Positions 23,301-38,300 of a stretch of 64,000 nt of DNA are shown piece after piece. Source of the DNA: Cynocephalus volans (lineage: Eukaryota > Chordata > Mammalia > Dermoptera > Cynocephalidae). Made by a program: the position numbers and the translations under genes. Position 1 is the first letter of the stretch. Every line of letters begins with the position of its first letter. The stretch covers positions 24,341,577 through 24,405,576 of the forward strand of contig NC_084462.1 of assembly GCF_027409185.1 (NCBI RefSeq), in the 5' to 3' direction. The notes beneath the pieces are model-generated. The model did not search any database, was not told the DNA's origin, and was given only the letters and a program-made list of their open reading frames with translations.

Positions 23301-26300
23301 GGTCTCGGTACAGACTTTATGAACATGAGCCCCAAAGCATAAACACCAAAAGAAAAAATAAACAAATGGGAACATATGAAACTCAAAAACTTCTGCACAG
23401 CAAAGGAAACAATCCACAGAGTGAAATGACAACCTACCGGGTGGTAGAAATTTTTGCTAACTTTTTGAACATCAATGGTGTTAAAAAGAATTCCACCTAT
23501 TGTCTGTATTTCCTGAAAATTAGTATTTAGATCTTGAAACGTATTCAAATTCAGATTCCATTTTCAGGGTCAGTGCTTCATAGGTGATGATTGTGTACTT
23601 CCATTGGGATTACATAATGTCTGGGTATCTCTACTTTTTGTGATATGAGCATCCATCGATAATTATTACCTAGATCTGTTAATTCACTGGGGGCTACAAA
23701 ATGGTGATATTCCAGTGTTAATCCTCCTTCTTTATTAGATGGAATATTTGTATAAAGAGAAATTTCCCCTCACCAATCATTTGGTTATATAAGACAGGAT
23801 AAAGGTTTTTCTCCCTCTATTTATCAATTTTTGAAATAAAAAGTTGATTGCCTACAATTTACCAAAATGTTATTGTTATAAATTTGCGGATTTAATCATG
23901 TCCACTGTGTTTCAATCCACTGCAGTTATTATCTGTGTTGATGTTCAGAATTTTCTGGTGTTTGTTTTTTGATTTTTGCAGGGGTTCTTTGCTTTTTTCT
24001 CTAGTGCAAATCTCTTCGAGGCAGCTTTTAAGTTCTTTTAACACAACCTTTGTCACCTATGAAGTTCAAGGGATCTTTAACTTCATTCAGTGGTTTCATT
24101 GATACTTGTAAAGTGGTTTTCTAATTTGAAATTACTTCTTTTTAAAAATATGGCCAGGTACAGCAATTAAGTAATTGTGTTCATACTGTTACATTTTCAG
24201 TGTGAGAGAAATGAGACTCAAATATAAATTCAAATAAATAAATACAGACACTAATTTTAAAATAACTTAGAAATATCAATATGAATTCATGATTTTTAGT
24301 TTATGTACCTATCTGTCATTTATCCATAGCTTCCATCTGCTCAATGGCCTAGAAGCAAGGTTACTCGATAACAATGAGCACTCACAGTGTCCAGATATTC
24401 ATTTCTAATTCCCCACAAATTCTTGGAGAACCAACAAATTCCAAGTCTGGGGCAAAACAGGTACAAAGTGAGCCTGGGACACCTTGAGCCAGAAGTCAAG
24501 GAGGTTTCCTCAATTTGGATTTATATCAAAAAGGTCACAGAAGCCAACTTGGCAGAAATTGTGAAAACTGGAATATTAGAGAAAACACTGATTATACTAA
24601 TTTAATTACACCAAATATATAACAATCCATGTGCTCATAATGACAGTCAGAAAAAGACAAAATCATTTGTCACCATTTGAAGCAACTGGTAAGCCAGCTC
24701 TTTCCTTTGTAAGTTGGTAATTAAAGGGAAATAACTGAATGTTTTTCTTGCTTCCAGGAGGAACTTTATTTCAAACTAAGCTTTTAGCCCCAATCTGTGA
24801 AAGAAAGCACTATTTTACAAAAGAAGGCAAGCTAATAAATGTAGAAGGAACAAAATACTTAGAAAAATCAACATTTTGTTACCTTTCTAAAATGATTGAT
24901 TCAGGCCATACTTATCACTTGTGTTAAAATAATAAGGAACATGGTTAATGGGAATTATTTTAGAGTTAATATTTGTCACAAAAAAATTACCACATCGATA
25001 CCTTGCTGGTCTCAAGGGAAAAAACAGAAGCGCACCATGCAGGGACCAGCATTTTATCCCCTGATCCAGTCACTATTATCATCACTGATGATAGACAATC
25101 AGGCGTCACACATCTCCCAATGTCTTGCAAATAGAATTTACACCATCACTTATGCTAAAGCTTAAATTAAGTCTATCTAAATTACAGGATACAGGAAACA
25201 CAAGAAATATAGGACAAATTAAGTTTTTCCATATGGAAGCAATCAGAAAAATCCAGAAGTTGGAACATTTGATAACAAAACTAGTCCTGCCTCCTCCATA
25301 GATAAGAGTAAAGAAAAGAACGAACTAGTCTCTATTTAAAGAAAACAAGGGGCAAAACAACCAGGTCCTGGAATGGATCTGGGCTTCAAAAACACAATTC
25401 CATCTTTTATATTTACCCAAAGGAGGTTAAAATTTAAAAATTTATCTGTGTAAACCTAGGGCTGGGTCTGGAGCTCACAGAACCCCTCAAGCCCATTGTC
25501 TAGACTGGGTCACAAAACCTTCATATGAAGATCTACCAGCTAGGTAACAGGAGAAAGTTCCTTGGAGACCTAGGTAAAGAGATAAGAAGATTTATTCAGC
25601 ACACAGGCATTTAAGAGCTAGGCAGTCCAAAGAAAAACTGAGCAGCTGCCAGCAAAGTAGACATGTTCTATTTTTAGACAAAAGCTCTGCAGACCAGTAG
25701 TTCAGAGCCACTGCCTGGCACACTGAAGAACACAAAAGAATAGCAACAAGCTAAAAATACAGGGCATACATGCCCACTAACTCCACCCCCCCACAATTTG
25801 TTTACAAAGAATGTGCTGCACCACACCCAACTGGACCTGATGAGAGGGGGCCTGACCAAGCTACTCTATTTTCCTCCCAATGTGCACACAAAAACCTGCA
25901 CATGGATGTTTATACCTGCTTTATTCATAATTGCCAAAACTTGCAAACAACCAAGATGTCCTTCAATAGGTGAATGGATAAACAAAATATGGTACATCCA
26001 GACAACATAATATTATTCAGGGCTAAAAACAAATGAGCCACCAACCCATGAAAAAAACATAGAGGAGCATTCGATATATATTATTATGCAAAACAAGTCA
26101 ATCTGAAAAGGCTGCATATTGTATGATTCCACCTGTATGACATTCTGGAAAAGGCAAAACTATGGAGACAGTAAAAAGATCAGCAATTCCCAGGGGTTGG
26201 GGGATAGGGAAGGGACAAGAAGGGGAGCACAGAGGATTTTTAGAGCAGTGAAAATACTTTGTATGATACTGTAATGGCAGATCCATGTCACTATTCATTT

Positions 26301-29300
26301 ATCCAAACCTATAGAGTGCAAAACCGAGAGTGAACCCTAATGGAAACTATGAATTCTGGATGATTATGAAGGCTGATAACAATGTGGCAATGTAAGTTCA
26401 TCAGTTGTAACAAATATACCACTCTTATGGGGTACGCTTTTAATGCGGGAGGCTATGCATGTGTGGGGCAGGAGGTGTATGGGAAATCTCTGCACTTTCC
26501 TCTCAATTTTGCTGTGAACCTAAAGTTGCTCTTAAAAAAAAACTCTTTTTAAGAATACAATTCTATAGGTTGTTGAGGGACAACTAAGGACATTTGTTTA
26601 TGAATTGTATATTAGATTTAAGGAATTATTATTCACTTTCTTAGGTATGATCATCTTATTTTGGTTATATGTAAAAAAGACATTATTCTTTGAAAAAAAT
26701 TTGCACAGGAATATTTAGGGAGAAACATCGTGATGTCTGCCATTCACTCTCACACACTTAAGCACATGAAAATGAACTAAGAGGCAACATGCTTATCTGC
26801 TGATTGGAATGGGATGGAAATAACTGTTGAGAGAGAAGATGATTTAGGAAGGAGAGAGGGAAATTGTTAAAGACATGTCCTTGAATAGGTAAAAGGTAGT
26901 GAGATCTAGTGTCTAAGTGGGAGGGCAGTTTGTAGATAAGAAAATGGAGAGTTAACTTCCAGAAACAGGTGGGAAAACAGAGTAAACAACTGGTGCAGAT
27001 GCTGGTAGGTGAGAAAATTTGGTGGTGAAAGTCTGTGGAATTTCACCTCCAATTCCTTAGTTTGGTTCAAGAAAATAGAGTGGCAAAGTGGGACTAGGAT
27101 AGTGGCTCTCAGACTTCAGAAGGCAGCAGCATTCCCTGGAGGAGGGCTTGTCAACACAGGCTGCTGGGGAACAGACAGTCTTTTGAACAAAAGGTGCTGG
27201 GAAAACTGGACATCCACATGCAAGAGAGTGAAATCAAACCTTTATCTTACACCATATACAAAAATCAACTCTAAATGGGTTAAAGACCTAAATGTAAGAC
27301 CTGAAACCATAAAACTCCTGGAAGAAAACAGGGAAAAAACTCTTTGACAATGATCTCACCAATGATTTTTTGGATAGGACACAGAAAGCACAGGCAACAA
27401 AAGTAAGCATAAAGTGGGACTACATCAAATAAAAAAGCTTCTGCACAAGAAAAGAAATAATCAACAAAACAAGAACGTGATCTACAGAATGAGAGAAAAT
27501 GTTTGCAAACCATACATCTGTTAAGGGGCTAACATCTAGAATATATAAGAATGTTATACAATTCATAGCCAAAACAATAAAATAAAATAAAATAAACCCA
27601 TTCAGAGATAGACAAAGAACCTGAATTCATACTTCTCCAAAAAAGACACAAAAATGGCCAAAAGGATATGAAAAGATGCTCAACATCACCAATCATCAGA
27701 GATATGAAAATCAAAACCACAATGAGATGTCACCTCACACCTGTTAGGAAGGCACTTGTCAAAAACACAAGAGATAGCAAGTGTGGGCAAGGCTGTGGAG
27801 AAGAGGGAACCCAAGTACACTGTTGGTGGGAGTGTAGATTGGTGCAGACTTTATGGGAAACAGTATGGAGATTCTTAAAGAAATTAAAAATAGATGTACC
27901 ATATGACCCAGAAATCCCTCTTCTGGGTACATATCAAAGAGAAGTGAAATGACTATTTCCTAAAGATATCTGCACTCCCATTTTTATTATGGCATTATTC
28001 ACAATAGCCAAGATATGGAAACAAGGGACGTGTTCATCAAAAGATGAATGGATAAAGACATACAATGGAAAGTTATCCAGCCTTAAAGAAGAAAGTAATC
28101 CTGCATTTGCCACAACATGGATGAACCTAGAGGACTTCATGCTAAGTGAAATCATCCAGACACGGAAAGACAAATATTACATTATCTCACCTATATGTGG
28201 ACACTTAAGATAAAACAAAAAACGAACACATAGAAACAGAGTAGAATAGTGCTTGCCATGGGGTGGAAAATGGGAAGATGTCAGTCAAAGGGGACAAAGT
28301 TGCAGTTGGGTAAGATGAATAAGTCTAGAGATCTAATGCACAACATGAAGACTATAGTTAATAATACTGTTTTCTACTGGAAGTTTGCTAAGACAGTAGA
28401 CTTTAGGTACCCGTATACACACACACACAAAAGAAAAGCAACTGAGTGACATGATGGATATATTAATTTTCTTGAATGTAGTAATCACTTCACTATGCAT
28501 ACCTACATCAAGTGATGTGCTTTAAATATGTACAATAAAAACAAAACAAAAAACACACAGACTACTGGGCCACGCCACCTCATTTCTGATTCAGTAGGTC
28601 TAGGGTGGGGCCTGAGACAAGCAACCAGGTGATGCGGATGCTGGGGTCTGGGGACCGCTTTTGAGACCCACTGTGATTACTGAGCCTCATCAAGGCTCCC
28701 TTAAGGTTTGAGGTCACGCAGGAAAAGTGAGAGCAGTCAGCATGGCGGAATGTTATTCTCCAGCTGTGTTCAGCTGCTCAGGTGTAGTTGCAAAGGAGGC
28801 GGGGGCTGAATGAACCAGAGATTATCACCAAGAGTTTCAAATAGCTGAGTCCTTCTTATCATTCTGGACTCATCTCAAATGAAACTGCCTCACGGCACCT
28901 TCCCTGAACATTTGATCTAACCATCTGCCTCCTCCTCACCATCAGGCACTTTCATTTTTTTTTTCCATAGAACATTTCACTATCTGAAATTATTGTGAAT
29001 ATCTATTTTGCTAGTTGTTTCTAAGTCATTTCACTAGAGTTGACAAACAACAAAATAGAAATCTTGAAAATGTTTTGTTTTGTTTTGTTTTTTTTGGTCA
29101 CTGCTATATTCCTAGAATCTAGGGCAGTACCTACACATCACATGTGCTCAAAAGTACTTCTTGATGAAAAACGTGCGAGAGAATAGGGAGAACAAATTCC
29201 TGCACAAAAATATTAAACCATCGTATTCGTCTTGACTATGAAAAGACAAATATTTACATAGTTATAAAAATATAAACATAGTTGACTGATATGTCTAAAA

Positions 29301-32300
29301 TACATTGGAAAGAAGGGCAGGAGAGATGGTAGTTGAGACTAGCTAGCTGCTCACCTCTCCATTTTCTCTTTCTGAAGACTGTTTACCAGGCTCCTTTGTC
29401 TGGGGGCCATGACTCCGTTCTGCCCATTGGAATTTGGAATTTTGGCAAAAAAGATGTCCATACCACTTCCACACCTAGGCACAAAGACACTCATACAATC
29501 CACCATTCTCTCTCCCTTCCTCAATCTCTCTCTCTCTGTTCATCAAGAGGCTGGTGCAGAGGATCCCTGTGGCTTCTGGAGATGCCCTAGAGGACAGTGG
29601 AGATGTAGGATAAAAGGAGCCTGGGTTCCTGAATCCCAGCTCAGAAGACAGCAAGGCAGAAGGCTGCCTAATGAACACTGACTGGGCTCTGGGTGAGATC
29701 AAAATAAACTTTAATTGGTCAAGCCCCTGAAATTCTAGGGCTATATTTATTGTTGAGTGGGAAGAAAGGTCAAGGATTAATTAAGAATTACTAGTGCCAT
29801 AAAAAAGAATGAAATCCTGTCATTCACAGCACCATGAATACTTCGGAAGATACTATGTTAAGTGAAATAAGCCAGGCACAGAAGGAGAAATACCACGTCC
29901 TCACCCATATGTGGAAACTGAAAAACTTGATCTCATAGAAGTAGAAAGTAGAATAGTGGTTTCTAGCTTGGTCTGGGGAGGGTAGGGGGAAGGGGCGAAT
30001 AGAGAGAGGTTGGTCAGTATATACAAAATTACAACTAGATACGCAGAATAAGTTCTAGTGTTCTATAACAATGCAGGGTGACTATAATTACACATAGCTA
30101 GAAGAGAGAAATTTGAATGTTCCCATCACAAAGAAACAACAAATGTTTGAAGTGATGGATATGCTAATTACCCTGATTTGATTATTTAGCATCATATACA
30201 TGTATGGAACTACCACACAGTACCCATAAATATGGACACTTATTATGTGTCAATTAAAAATAATAATAAAAGCAAAAACCTGAGTGAAAAACAAGAGAAA
30301 AAAAAAGAATTACAAGTGTATCCCTCAGGGTCCAATCAGGAGAAAGTCATCACACCTTAATCTGATCAGAAAACATTAATGTAAAGAATGATTAACTATA
30401 CCAGATTAACTATAATGGGGTAAAGAGGGTTCTAAAGAGTACTATAGGGCTGAAGGATAGGACTTGAACTCTTAAGAATCCTTTGGCTTACTAATTTGCT
30501 CTAAACTGCTATCCATTTTTGCTACTTGTTCCATCTACTGAATGTTTTCAAAGAATATTTCTCTTTGCAAGATATCTAATTGTTCTTTGTAATCTGTAAG
30601 AAATTCAAAGTCACACATACATTGGCTCTAGGAGGGACCTGAGCTACCACCCCAACCTGGCAGCAGCAAGGCAAAATGAGGCACGGTGAAAAAAAATTAC
30701 TAGTTGGCATTGCATGCTCTCCCTCTGGTGTCACAGGGTGAATTTCTTTCCTCACTCTGTGGTGACAAGGGAGTGTTCATTGGCACTCTGCTCTCACCAG
30801 GGTGGCATCAGCTGGGCCCAAAAGACAGCTGAATGTTCACTCCATCTGACCTGCATGCCACACCTGAACATGGTGTGCCTGCTACAAAAGGAGGTAAAAT
30901 AAGACCCAGTCTCACAACAAAACACCCAAAATGTCCAGTATACAATGGAAAATCAATCAGCAAACCAAGAACCAGAACAATTACAACTTGAATGAGAAAA
31001 GACAACCAATAGGTGCCAATGCCAAGATGACTCAGATGTGGGAATTATCTGATAAGAATTTTAAAGCACCCATCATGAAAATGTTTCACTGAGCCATTAT
31101 GAATACTACGTACCCATTGGTACAGCTAAAACTTAAAAGGCAGAACTTTTTAAGTGTTGGCAAGGACACAGAGCAACAGAAGGTCGTATACACTGATGGT
31201 TAGACTATAAAATGGTACAACTAGTGTGGAGAACACTTTGGCAGCTTTTTCAAAAGTAAAACATACACCAATCATATAATCCAGCCATTCCGCTTTAAGG
31301 TATTTACATAAGAGAAAGGAAATCATATGCACATACAAAGACTTGTACACAAATATTCTTAGCAATTGTATTTGCAATAGCTAAATATTGGAAACAGCCC
31401 GAATTTCCATCAACTGATGGATGGGTAAACAAGTTATGGTATATCCATATAATGGAATACTATTCAGAAATAAGAAAGGAATAAACTATTGCCACATGCA
31501 GAAATGTCAACAAAACTGAAAATAATTATGTTGAGTGAAAGGAGCCATGCATAGAAAAGAGCATAAAGTTCTAGCATATGCAAACTAAGCCCCAGAGGCA
31601 GAAAGCAGAGGAGAAGTAGGAGAGAGGCGTGGGGAGAGCGAGAGGGAAGGATTACCAAGGGGCATGAAGAACCTCTTCTGGGTGATGGACAGCATCTGGT
31701 CTGCAGTGATAGTTTTCCAGGTGAATATATTTGTCATAACTTACCAAACTGTACATTTTAAATATGTGACACTTATCGTTTGCCAACTATACCTCAATAA
31801 AGAGTTTAAAATAAAGGGGAATCTCAAATTAGGACTAATGACTGATAGTGACAACATAGTAAATTTCTAAATTTGGTGGGAAGACAGGAAAGTACCCGAG
31901 CTTCCCATTTAAGAATGGAGATAATATGCTTAGGAGGACTTTCCTCAAAATCATGGTAAGCAAGTGCTAAAATTAGCCCATTGATACTTTATAACTGAGT
32001 TTATAGAGATTTTGGTCACTGAACACTGGGCCCAGTCTGACAGGCATTCTGGCTGGCGTGTCTAGTCCATCTTCCCACTTACTCCACAGGCATCTCTGAG
32101 ACGTGTAATATCTTTGTACTGGCTACAGGTAGCTTGGGACATAATTTTTCTTAAAATAACTGCTTTCGTATACTGAGGGTTTTGTTTTCCAAATGGGGGT
32201 TACTCACAAGTCTTGTGATGGTTTTACGTTTTCCATTAATTTTGACTATTTAGAAAACAGGGAGCACATGGAAGATTTGGAGTTGGATTAGTTTTGCTTT

Positions 32301-35300
32301 GGTGGGGCTCGCTCAGTCTTTCGGTGCTAAGGGAACCATCATCTCTACCAAATCACTGGCCAAGACCAAACCAGTGAAAAAATCGAGTGGGGTGAAGGAC
32401 AAAAGTTTGAACTTTATGTCCTTCACATTTTAATTTTCCTTAAGAGACTAAATGGGGAATTCATTTAGAACCTAAACGGGGACTTTTTGGTAGAGTCACA
32501 CATTGTATTCTTTGAAAGTTGTTGATGTCATTTGAGCTCGTTACATAACTTCCGATGAGCTAAACTGGAAAGCTAGGTCGATGGTGATAATCCGTCCTCC
32601 CAGCTCTCACTCACTCGTCCTTTGGAAAGTGCCAGCATCCTGCCCCACCTCTGCACAAACTACAGGAGCCTTGCTCTTCAAAGCCCTCCCTGTTCCCCTT
32701 GTCCTTCATAAGTCTGCAGGCTCCTGCCCTCTCCCCTCACAGTCTCTCACAGGGCACGGTGTCACGCAGATATTCCCACCACTGCCGGAGTGTGGAATCC
32801 CCCATCATGTGGACGATGTGGCCAGCCAGGCAGCCCAGGATGCTGTTAACAGTGGGGAAGGAGCGGCCAGAACAGGACAGTGAGTGCCACACATCTTGGT
32901 GGTAGAAGCCAGAGGGTTTTAGTGCTGGAAGCCCAGGGTGGCATGGGGGCCGTGGAGACAGTGCTACAAGAAGGAGCAAAACAGAACGGGCTAAATAACA
33001 AACAGGCTAACGTTAATATCTTACAATATTAGACTGCCAGGCACTCTTCTATGTACTTTATATGTATTATTTCATTTACTCTTTTACAAAACCCAGAAAG
33101 TACTATTCTTACCTCCATTTCAAAGTGGGGACACTGAGGCACTGAAATGTTATGTAACTTACCCATGATCAAGAATAGTGCCTGGAAGATCCTCAAAAAC
33201 CCAAACATAGATCTACTATATAGAGCAGCAATCCCACTTCTGGGTATATACCCAGAGGAATTGAAAGCAAGATCTCAAAGAGATCTGTGCACTCCCATGT
33301 TCATTACAGCATTATTCACAACATCCAAGAAATGGAAACATCTTCTGATGGATGAATGGATTTTTGAAATGTGGTACATCCATACAATGGAATATTAGTC
33401 TTAAAAAAAGAATTCTGCCACTTGACAGCATGGGTGAAACTGGACTGCATCATGCTAAATAAAGTAAGCCAGACAGAAAAAGAAAATACTCTATGATCTC
33501 ACTGATAAGTGGAATCTAAAAAAATTAAACTCATAGAAGCAGAGACAGGGGTTGGAGGAAACGGAGAGAAGTTGGTCAAAGCATACAAACTTTCAGTCAA
33601 ACTTTTCAGAATAAGTTCTGGTGTTCTAATGTGCAACATGGTGCCTCTAGTCAATAATTCTGTATTATATGTACCAGCCAGCTGCCCACCCCCCAAAATA
33701 CTGTATTACATGTTTGAAATTTACTAAGAGAGTAGATGTTGAGTGCTCTTACCATCAAAAAAAAAAGTACCTATGGGAGGTAAGGGATGTGCTAACTAAC
33801 ATGTTTGTGGTAATTGTTTCACAATGTGTATGTATATTTTATCATCACATTGTACACCTTAAATATACACAATCTTATTTGTCAATTTTACCTTAATAGG
33901 AGGGTACTTCAAAACGTTCATGGAAAAAATAGAATTAAAGATAATATGAATCTTTCCATGAACTTTCTGACATACCCTTGAACTACATGGTACCAATTAC
34001 ATGAGGAATCTAAAATAGTCAAATTCACAGAAGCAGAGAGAGACACGGTGGTTGTCAGGGGCTCGAGGGAAGGCAAGATGGTGATGTATTAGTCAACAGG
34101 TACAAAATTTCAGTTACACAGACGAGTAGGTCCTAGAGGTCTACTGTACAGCATAGAGCCTAGAACTAACAATAGTGTGTTATGTATTATTATTGCATAA
34201 TACATACTACATTTATTATTTTAAATATATAATGTATCTTTATTATTATATATCATGTATTGCTATTATATATAGTAGAAGGTTGATCTTACATTAAGGA
34301 TTTTTATCACACAGAAAAATAATAATCAATAGAGACGTTGGGACAAAACTTATGGAAGTAATGGATATGTCTATGGAATAGATTGTGGTGATGTTTTCAC
34401 AGGTGTGCACTTATCTTCAAATTCCTCAAGTTGTATACATTACATTTGTATGGCTTTTAGTATTTCAATCATACCTCCATGTTTTTTTTTAATGGATAGT
34501 GACTGGTAGAGATAGCATTTGACTCAAGGAAGTCTGATGTTACAGCCCATACTACTAACCACTATGCATACTGCCCTGGCTGGGAGAAGCTAAACTCCAG
34601 TCAAGGAATAAAACCCCTCCAAGTCAATTACCACCATCATCATAACCCCCCCAGCATATCCCAGCTCCACTCACCCAGGATACTGTTCTCTGTGTCTCCC
34701 CGTCTGATCTGAATTGGAGAAATGCCATGAGGGAGTAGCTTGTCAGTCACATTCCTAGAGAAACACCAAGAATGAGAATTAAGGAATGGTGACCAGATGA
34801 AAGCTTAAGTCACTGTGGGCATACAAGGGGTCTTCAGAAAATTCATGGAATGGTTTGTATTATATGTTAATTCAATTTTTCCACAGACTGTTTGAAGTAC
34901 CCTAGTATGGTGATTGACTTGTAATTTCTACTCTGCCTAATTCCAAAAAGGTTGTTATAATACAATTAACACATTTATAATTTGGGCCAATTACAATAAA
35001 GAGTTAGAAAAATAATGGAAGAAAGAGAAAATCTAATCGGGAGCCTTGGAGAACGACTTTCTGCAATTAACCCACCCATTTAGCTCTCAGCAAACTAATA
35101 GTCAAGGTGAGAAAAGAATGACTGAGCCAAATCATGTAGTCCACCTGATAAATGGAAATACCCAAGCATGCCGGGAGACACCAACTTTTCCTGACACCAA
35201 ATTCTGCAAGGAACATAGAGCAGAATCATTTTTTGTTACACGAACACCCAGGCAATGGGGAGCGTATGCTCTACTTTTTAAGTTGTGGGTTGTGTATAGT

Positions 35301-38300
35301 GACTACCAAAGACGTGGGATGAAAGAGCGAGGTAGTGTGGGACAGCCCCATACAGTGGAGAAACCTGCAAACAGCACTTCAGCCAGGTGATCGAGGTTAA
35401 CACCAACAGGCACAAACCATGTTGATAGTATATACCCTTGACATGATGTGATGATAGTGTCACTTTACCTCTGTGATCTTTCTCCCCAAAACACACAACC
35501 TCAGCTCAGTTACAATAAGAGCAGCATACAAATGTCTATAGAAGAGAATCCTGCAATAAAGTTGACTAATACTTCTCAAAACTGTCAAGACCATCAGAGA
35601 CAGAGAAAGTCTGAGGAACGTGCACAGCCCAGAAAAGCCTAAGGAGACATGACAACTGACCTTAATGTGGTGACTTGAATGGGATCCTGGAACATCAACC
35701 TAAAGAGACCTTAGTTTAAAACTAAGTAAATCTAAATAAACGATGGACTGTAATTAATAATAATGTGTCAACATTTGTTCATCAACTGTAACAGATGCAC
35801 CACACTCATGGAAAATGTTAATACTCAGAGAATCGGGGCGGGGGAGGAAGGGAAGGTGGGAACTCTGTTCTGTCTGCCCAGTTTCTCGGTAAATTTAAAA
35901 GTGTTCTAGAAAATAAAGTGTACTAATACAAAAAGCCCCAGCAATTCCACGCACGGGTGTTTGCCTAAGAGAAATGAAAATATCTGCCCACAAAACTCTC
36001 ATACCCCAATGTTCACAGCAGTTTTATTCCGAATGGCTTAAACCTGAGAAAAAACCCAAACGTTCATCGAGACGTGAGTGAATTAACAATGTATGGTGTC
36101 CCCATGCAATAGCATTCAGCAATAAAAAGGAAAAAACCCTACAGATATCAACATGGATGAATTTCAATACATTTTACTGAGCAAAAGAAACCAGGTACAA
36201 GAGTGCATACTGTATGATACAGTTTTTATGGGATTCTAAAAAAGGCAAAATTGAAATATACCATCAGAAAGCAAATCAGTGTTTGACTGGGGCTGGACAT
36301 GGGTGGGGAACATCAACTGTGAGGGAGCACAAGAGAATTTCCACGGGTGGTGGAAATGTTCTGTATCTTGATTGTGGTTGGTGCAGGTACACAGGTGTAC
36401 ACATTTATTAAAACCCATTGACCTGCAGGTTTGAAATGAGTATATTTCATTGGATGTAAATTATACCTTAATAAAGTAGATTTTTTAAAAAATGCTTAAA
36501 TGAATACAAAAAACTCAGACAACAGGATTATGGGCTATGGACTAATGCCAGAATTAAACAAATAGCTATTAAATGACTTAGTAAATATTTCTTGCATGCA
36601 TGTATGAACTGCTGTCTCTAGAATTGACGGGCTGTAGTTCCAGTTAGGCTGGAAACGCTGTTGGGAAGTTGTTTCATGTGTTTGCGACTAGATGTCTCTC
36701 CCATTCCCCAAAGCTAATGTTGAGAGCTCACCTCCTCTTTCTCCCTGCGCTTCCTGGGGCAGGGCAGAGAGGGACAGGGACAGCACCTCTTACTTTACAG
36801 AGAAGCTCTCTCACCATTAACCCCCTTACTGGAAAATTCGTCTACTTCACGCATTCCCACTTCCTCCTTGCCCTACTCAAGAGAGGAGGCAAAACTGGAT
36901 CTATGCCCTTCTCCATGTTTTAGATTGTGCCATGTTCATTTTCTGCACCATCTTTAACTTATTCTTCCTTTCAGTTCTTTCTTTCTAGAATATAAGCATC
37001 ATCACATCTGCTCCGTTAGGTAAAGCCATTCTTCCATTCTTACCTCCTCCTGTAACTACAACTCTATCAGGTGCTTTTCCTTCATAGGACAACTTCTTGA
37101 AAGACTCATCTGCCCTTGTTATCTGCTTCTTTTCCCACCCCAATACACATATCTTTAAAAAGATATCGTATTGTGTCCTTGACATCCAGCCCTATTGGGT
37201 CTTAACATTTTGCCACATTTGAATCAGATCTTTCTTTAAAAACAAAATGATCAACAGATAAAATAAAAAATAGTGCTAACACCAAATGCTGAGAAGGATG
37301 CAGAGAAACTGTGTCTCTCATACATTGCTGGTGGGAGGGTAAAATGATACAGGCACTCTGGCAAACAGCTTGACAAGTTCTTATAAAACTAAACATCCAC
37401 TAATCACACAAACCAGCAATTGCAGTCAGGCATTTATTCCAGACAACTGAAATCTTACGCTCACATAAAAATCTGTACATGAATATTCATAGCAGCTTTA
37501 TTCATAATAGTCAAAAACTGGAAATAACCCAAATATCCTTCCATGGGTGAATGGTTAAACAAATTCATATAATGGACACCAGGCAGCAATAAAAAGGCAT
37601 AAATTATTGATATACGCAACAACTTGGACGGATCTCAAGGGCATAGGGAGAAAAAGCCAATATCTGAAATGGTTACATACTGTATGATTCCATTTATATG
37701 CTATTCTAGAAATGACAAAACTATAGAGATGGAGAACAGATTAGTAGTTGCCAATGTAGGGACAGGGGTTGGAGGGTGGGAAGGCCATAAAAGTATAGCA
37801 CAAGGATTTCCTTTATGGTGATGGGACATTTCTGTACCTTGATTGTGGTGGTGGTGGTTACACAAATCTACACATGGGCTACATTTGCAAAAACTTACAC
37901 ATGTACCCATGAACACACACACACGTGTATGTGCGAGCTGGTAGGTGAAGACTTAATGAGGCCTGTAATCTTGTTAACATAGAGTAGCAATGTCTATTTT
38001 CTTGTTTTGATTGTGCTACAGATACATGAGATGCTGCCATTGGCAGAAACTGGGTGAAGAGGTCAGAAGACTATGGACTATTTTTGCAACTTTCTGTAGG
38101 TCTGTAATTACCTCACAATAAAAAGTTAACTTTAAAAAAGTAATAAATAGATTATTACAGGTACCACATAGGTAACCTCTATACGCTCACCCTTTCCCAT
38201 TCTGTTCCTCACAAGGATATAGTCCCTATCTTGAATTCAGTGTTTGTGATTCTCATCTACATTTTGTACATTTGATTTATATTTATATTAAATAGCATTG

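Larger units (their letters stand above)
18695..23460 (+). mobile_element. Nearly complete L1, inactive, truncated at the 3' end
   Basis: The order is 5' UTR (18695-19235), ORF1 (about 19236-19960), inter-ORF segment, then ORF2 from about 20347 through endonuclease, RT and the C-terminal part to about 23460. The text leaves L1 there with no 3' UTR or poly(A). Both ORFs are split by stops and shifts. It lies in sense opposite to NXPE copy A, in that gene's last intron, and is the largest single element in the window. Confidence 0.85.

Noticed and set aside
35046-35390. 114-codon frame in the copy A intron
   Set aside because: No homology, no splice sites, ordinary base composition.
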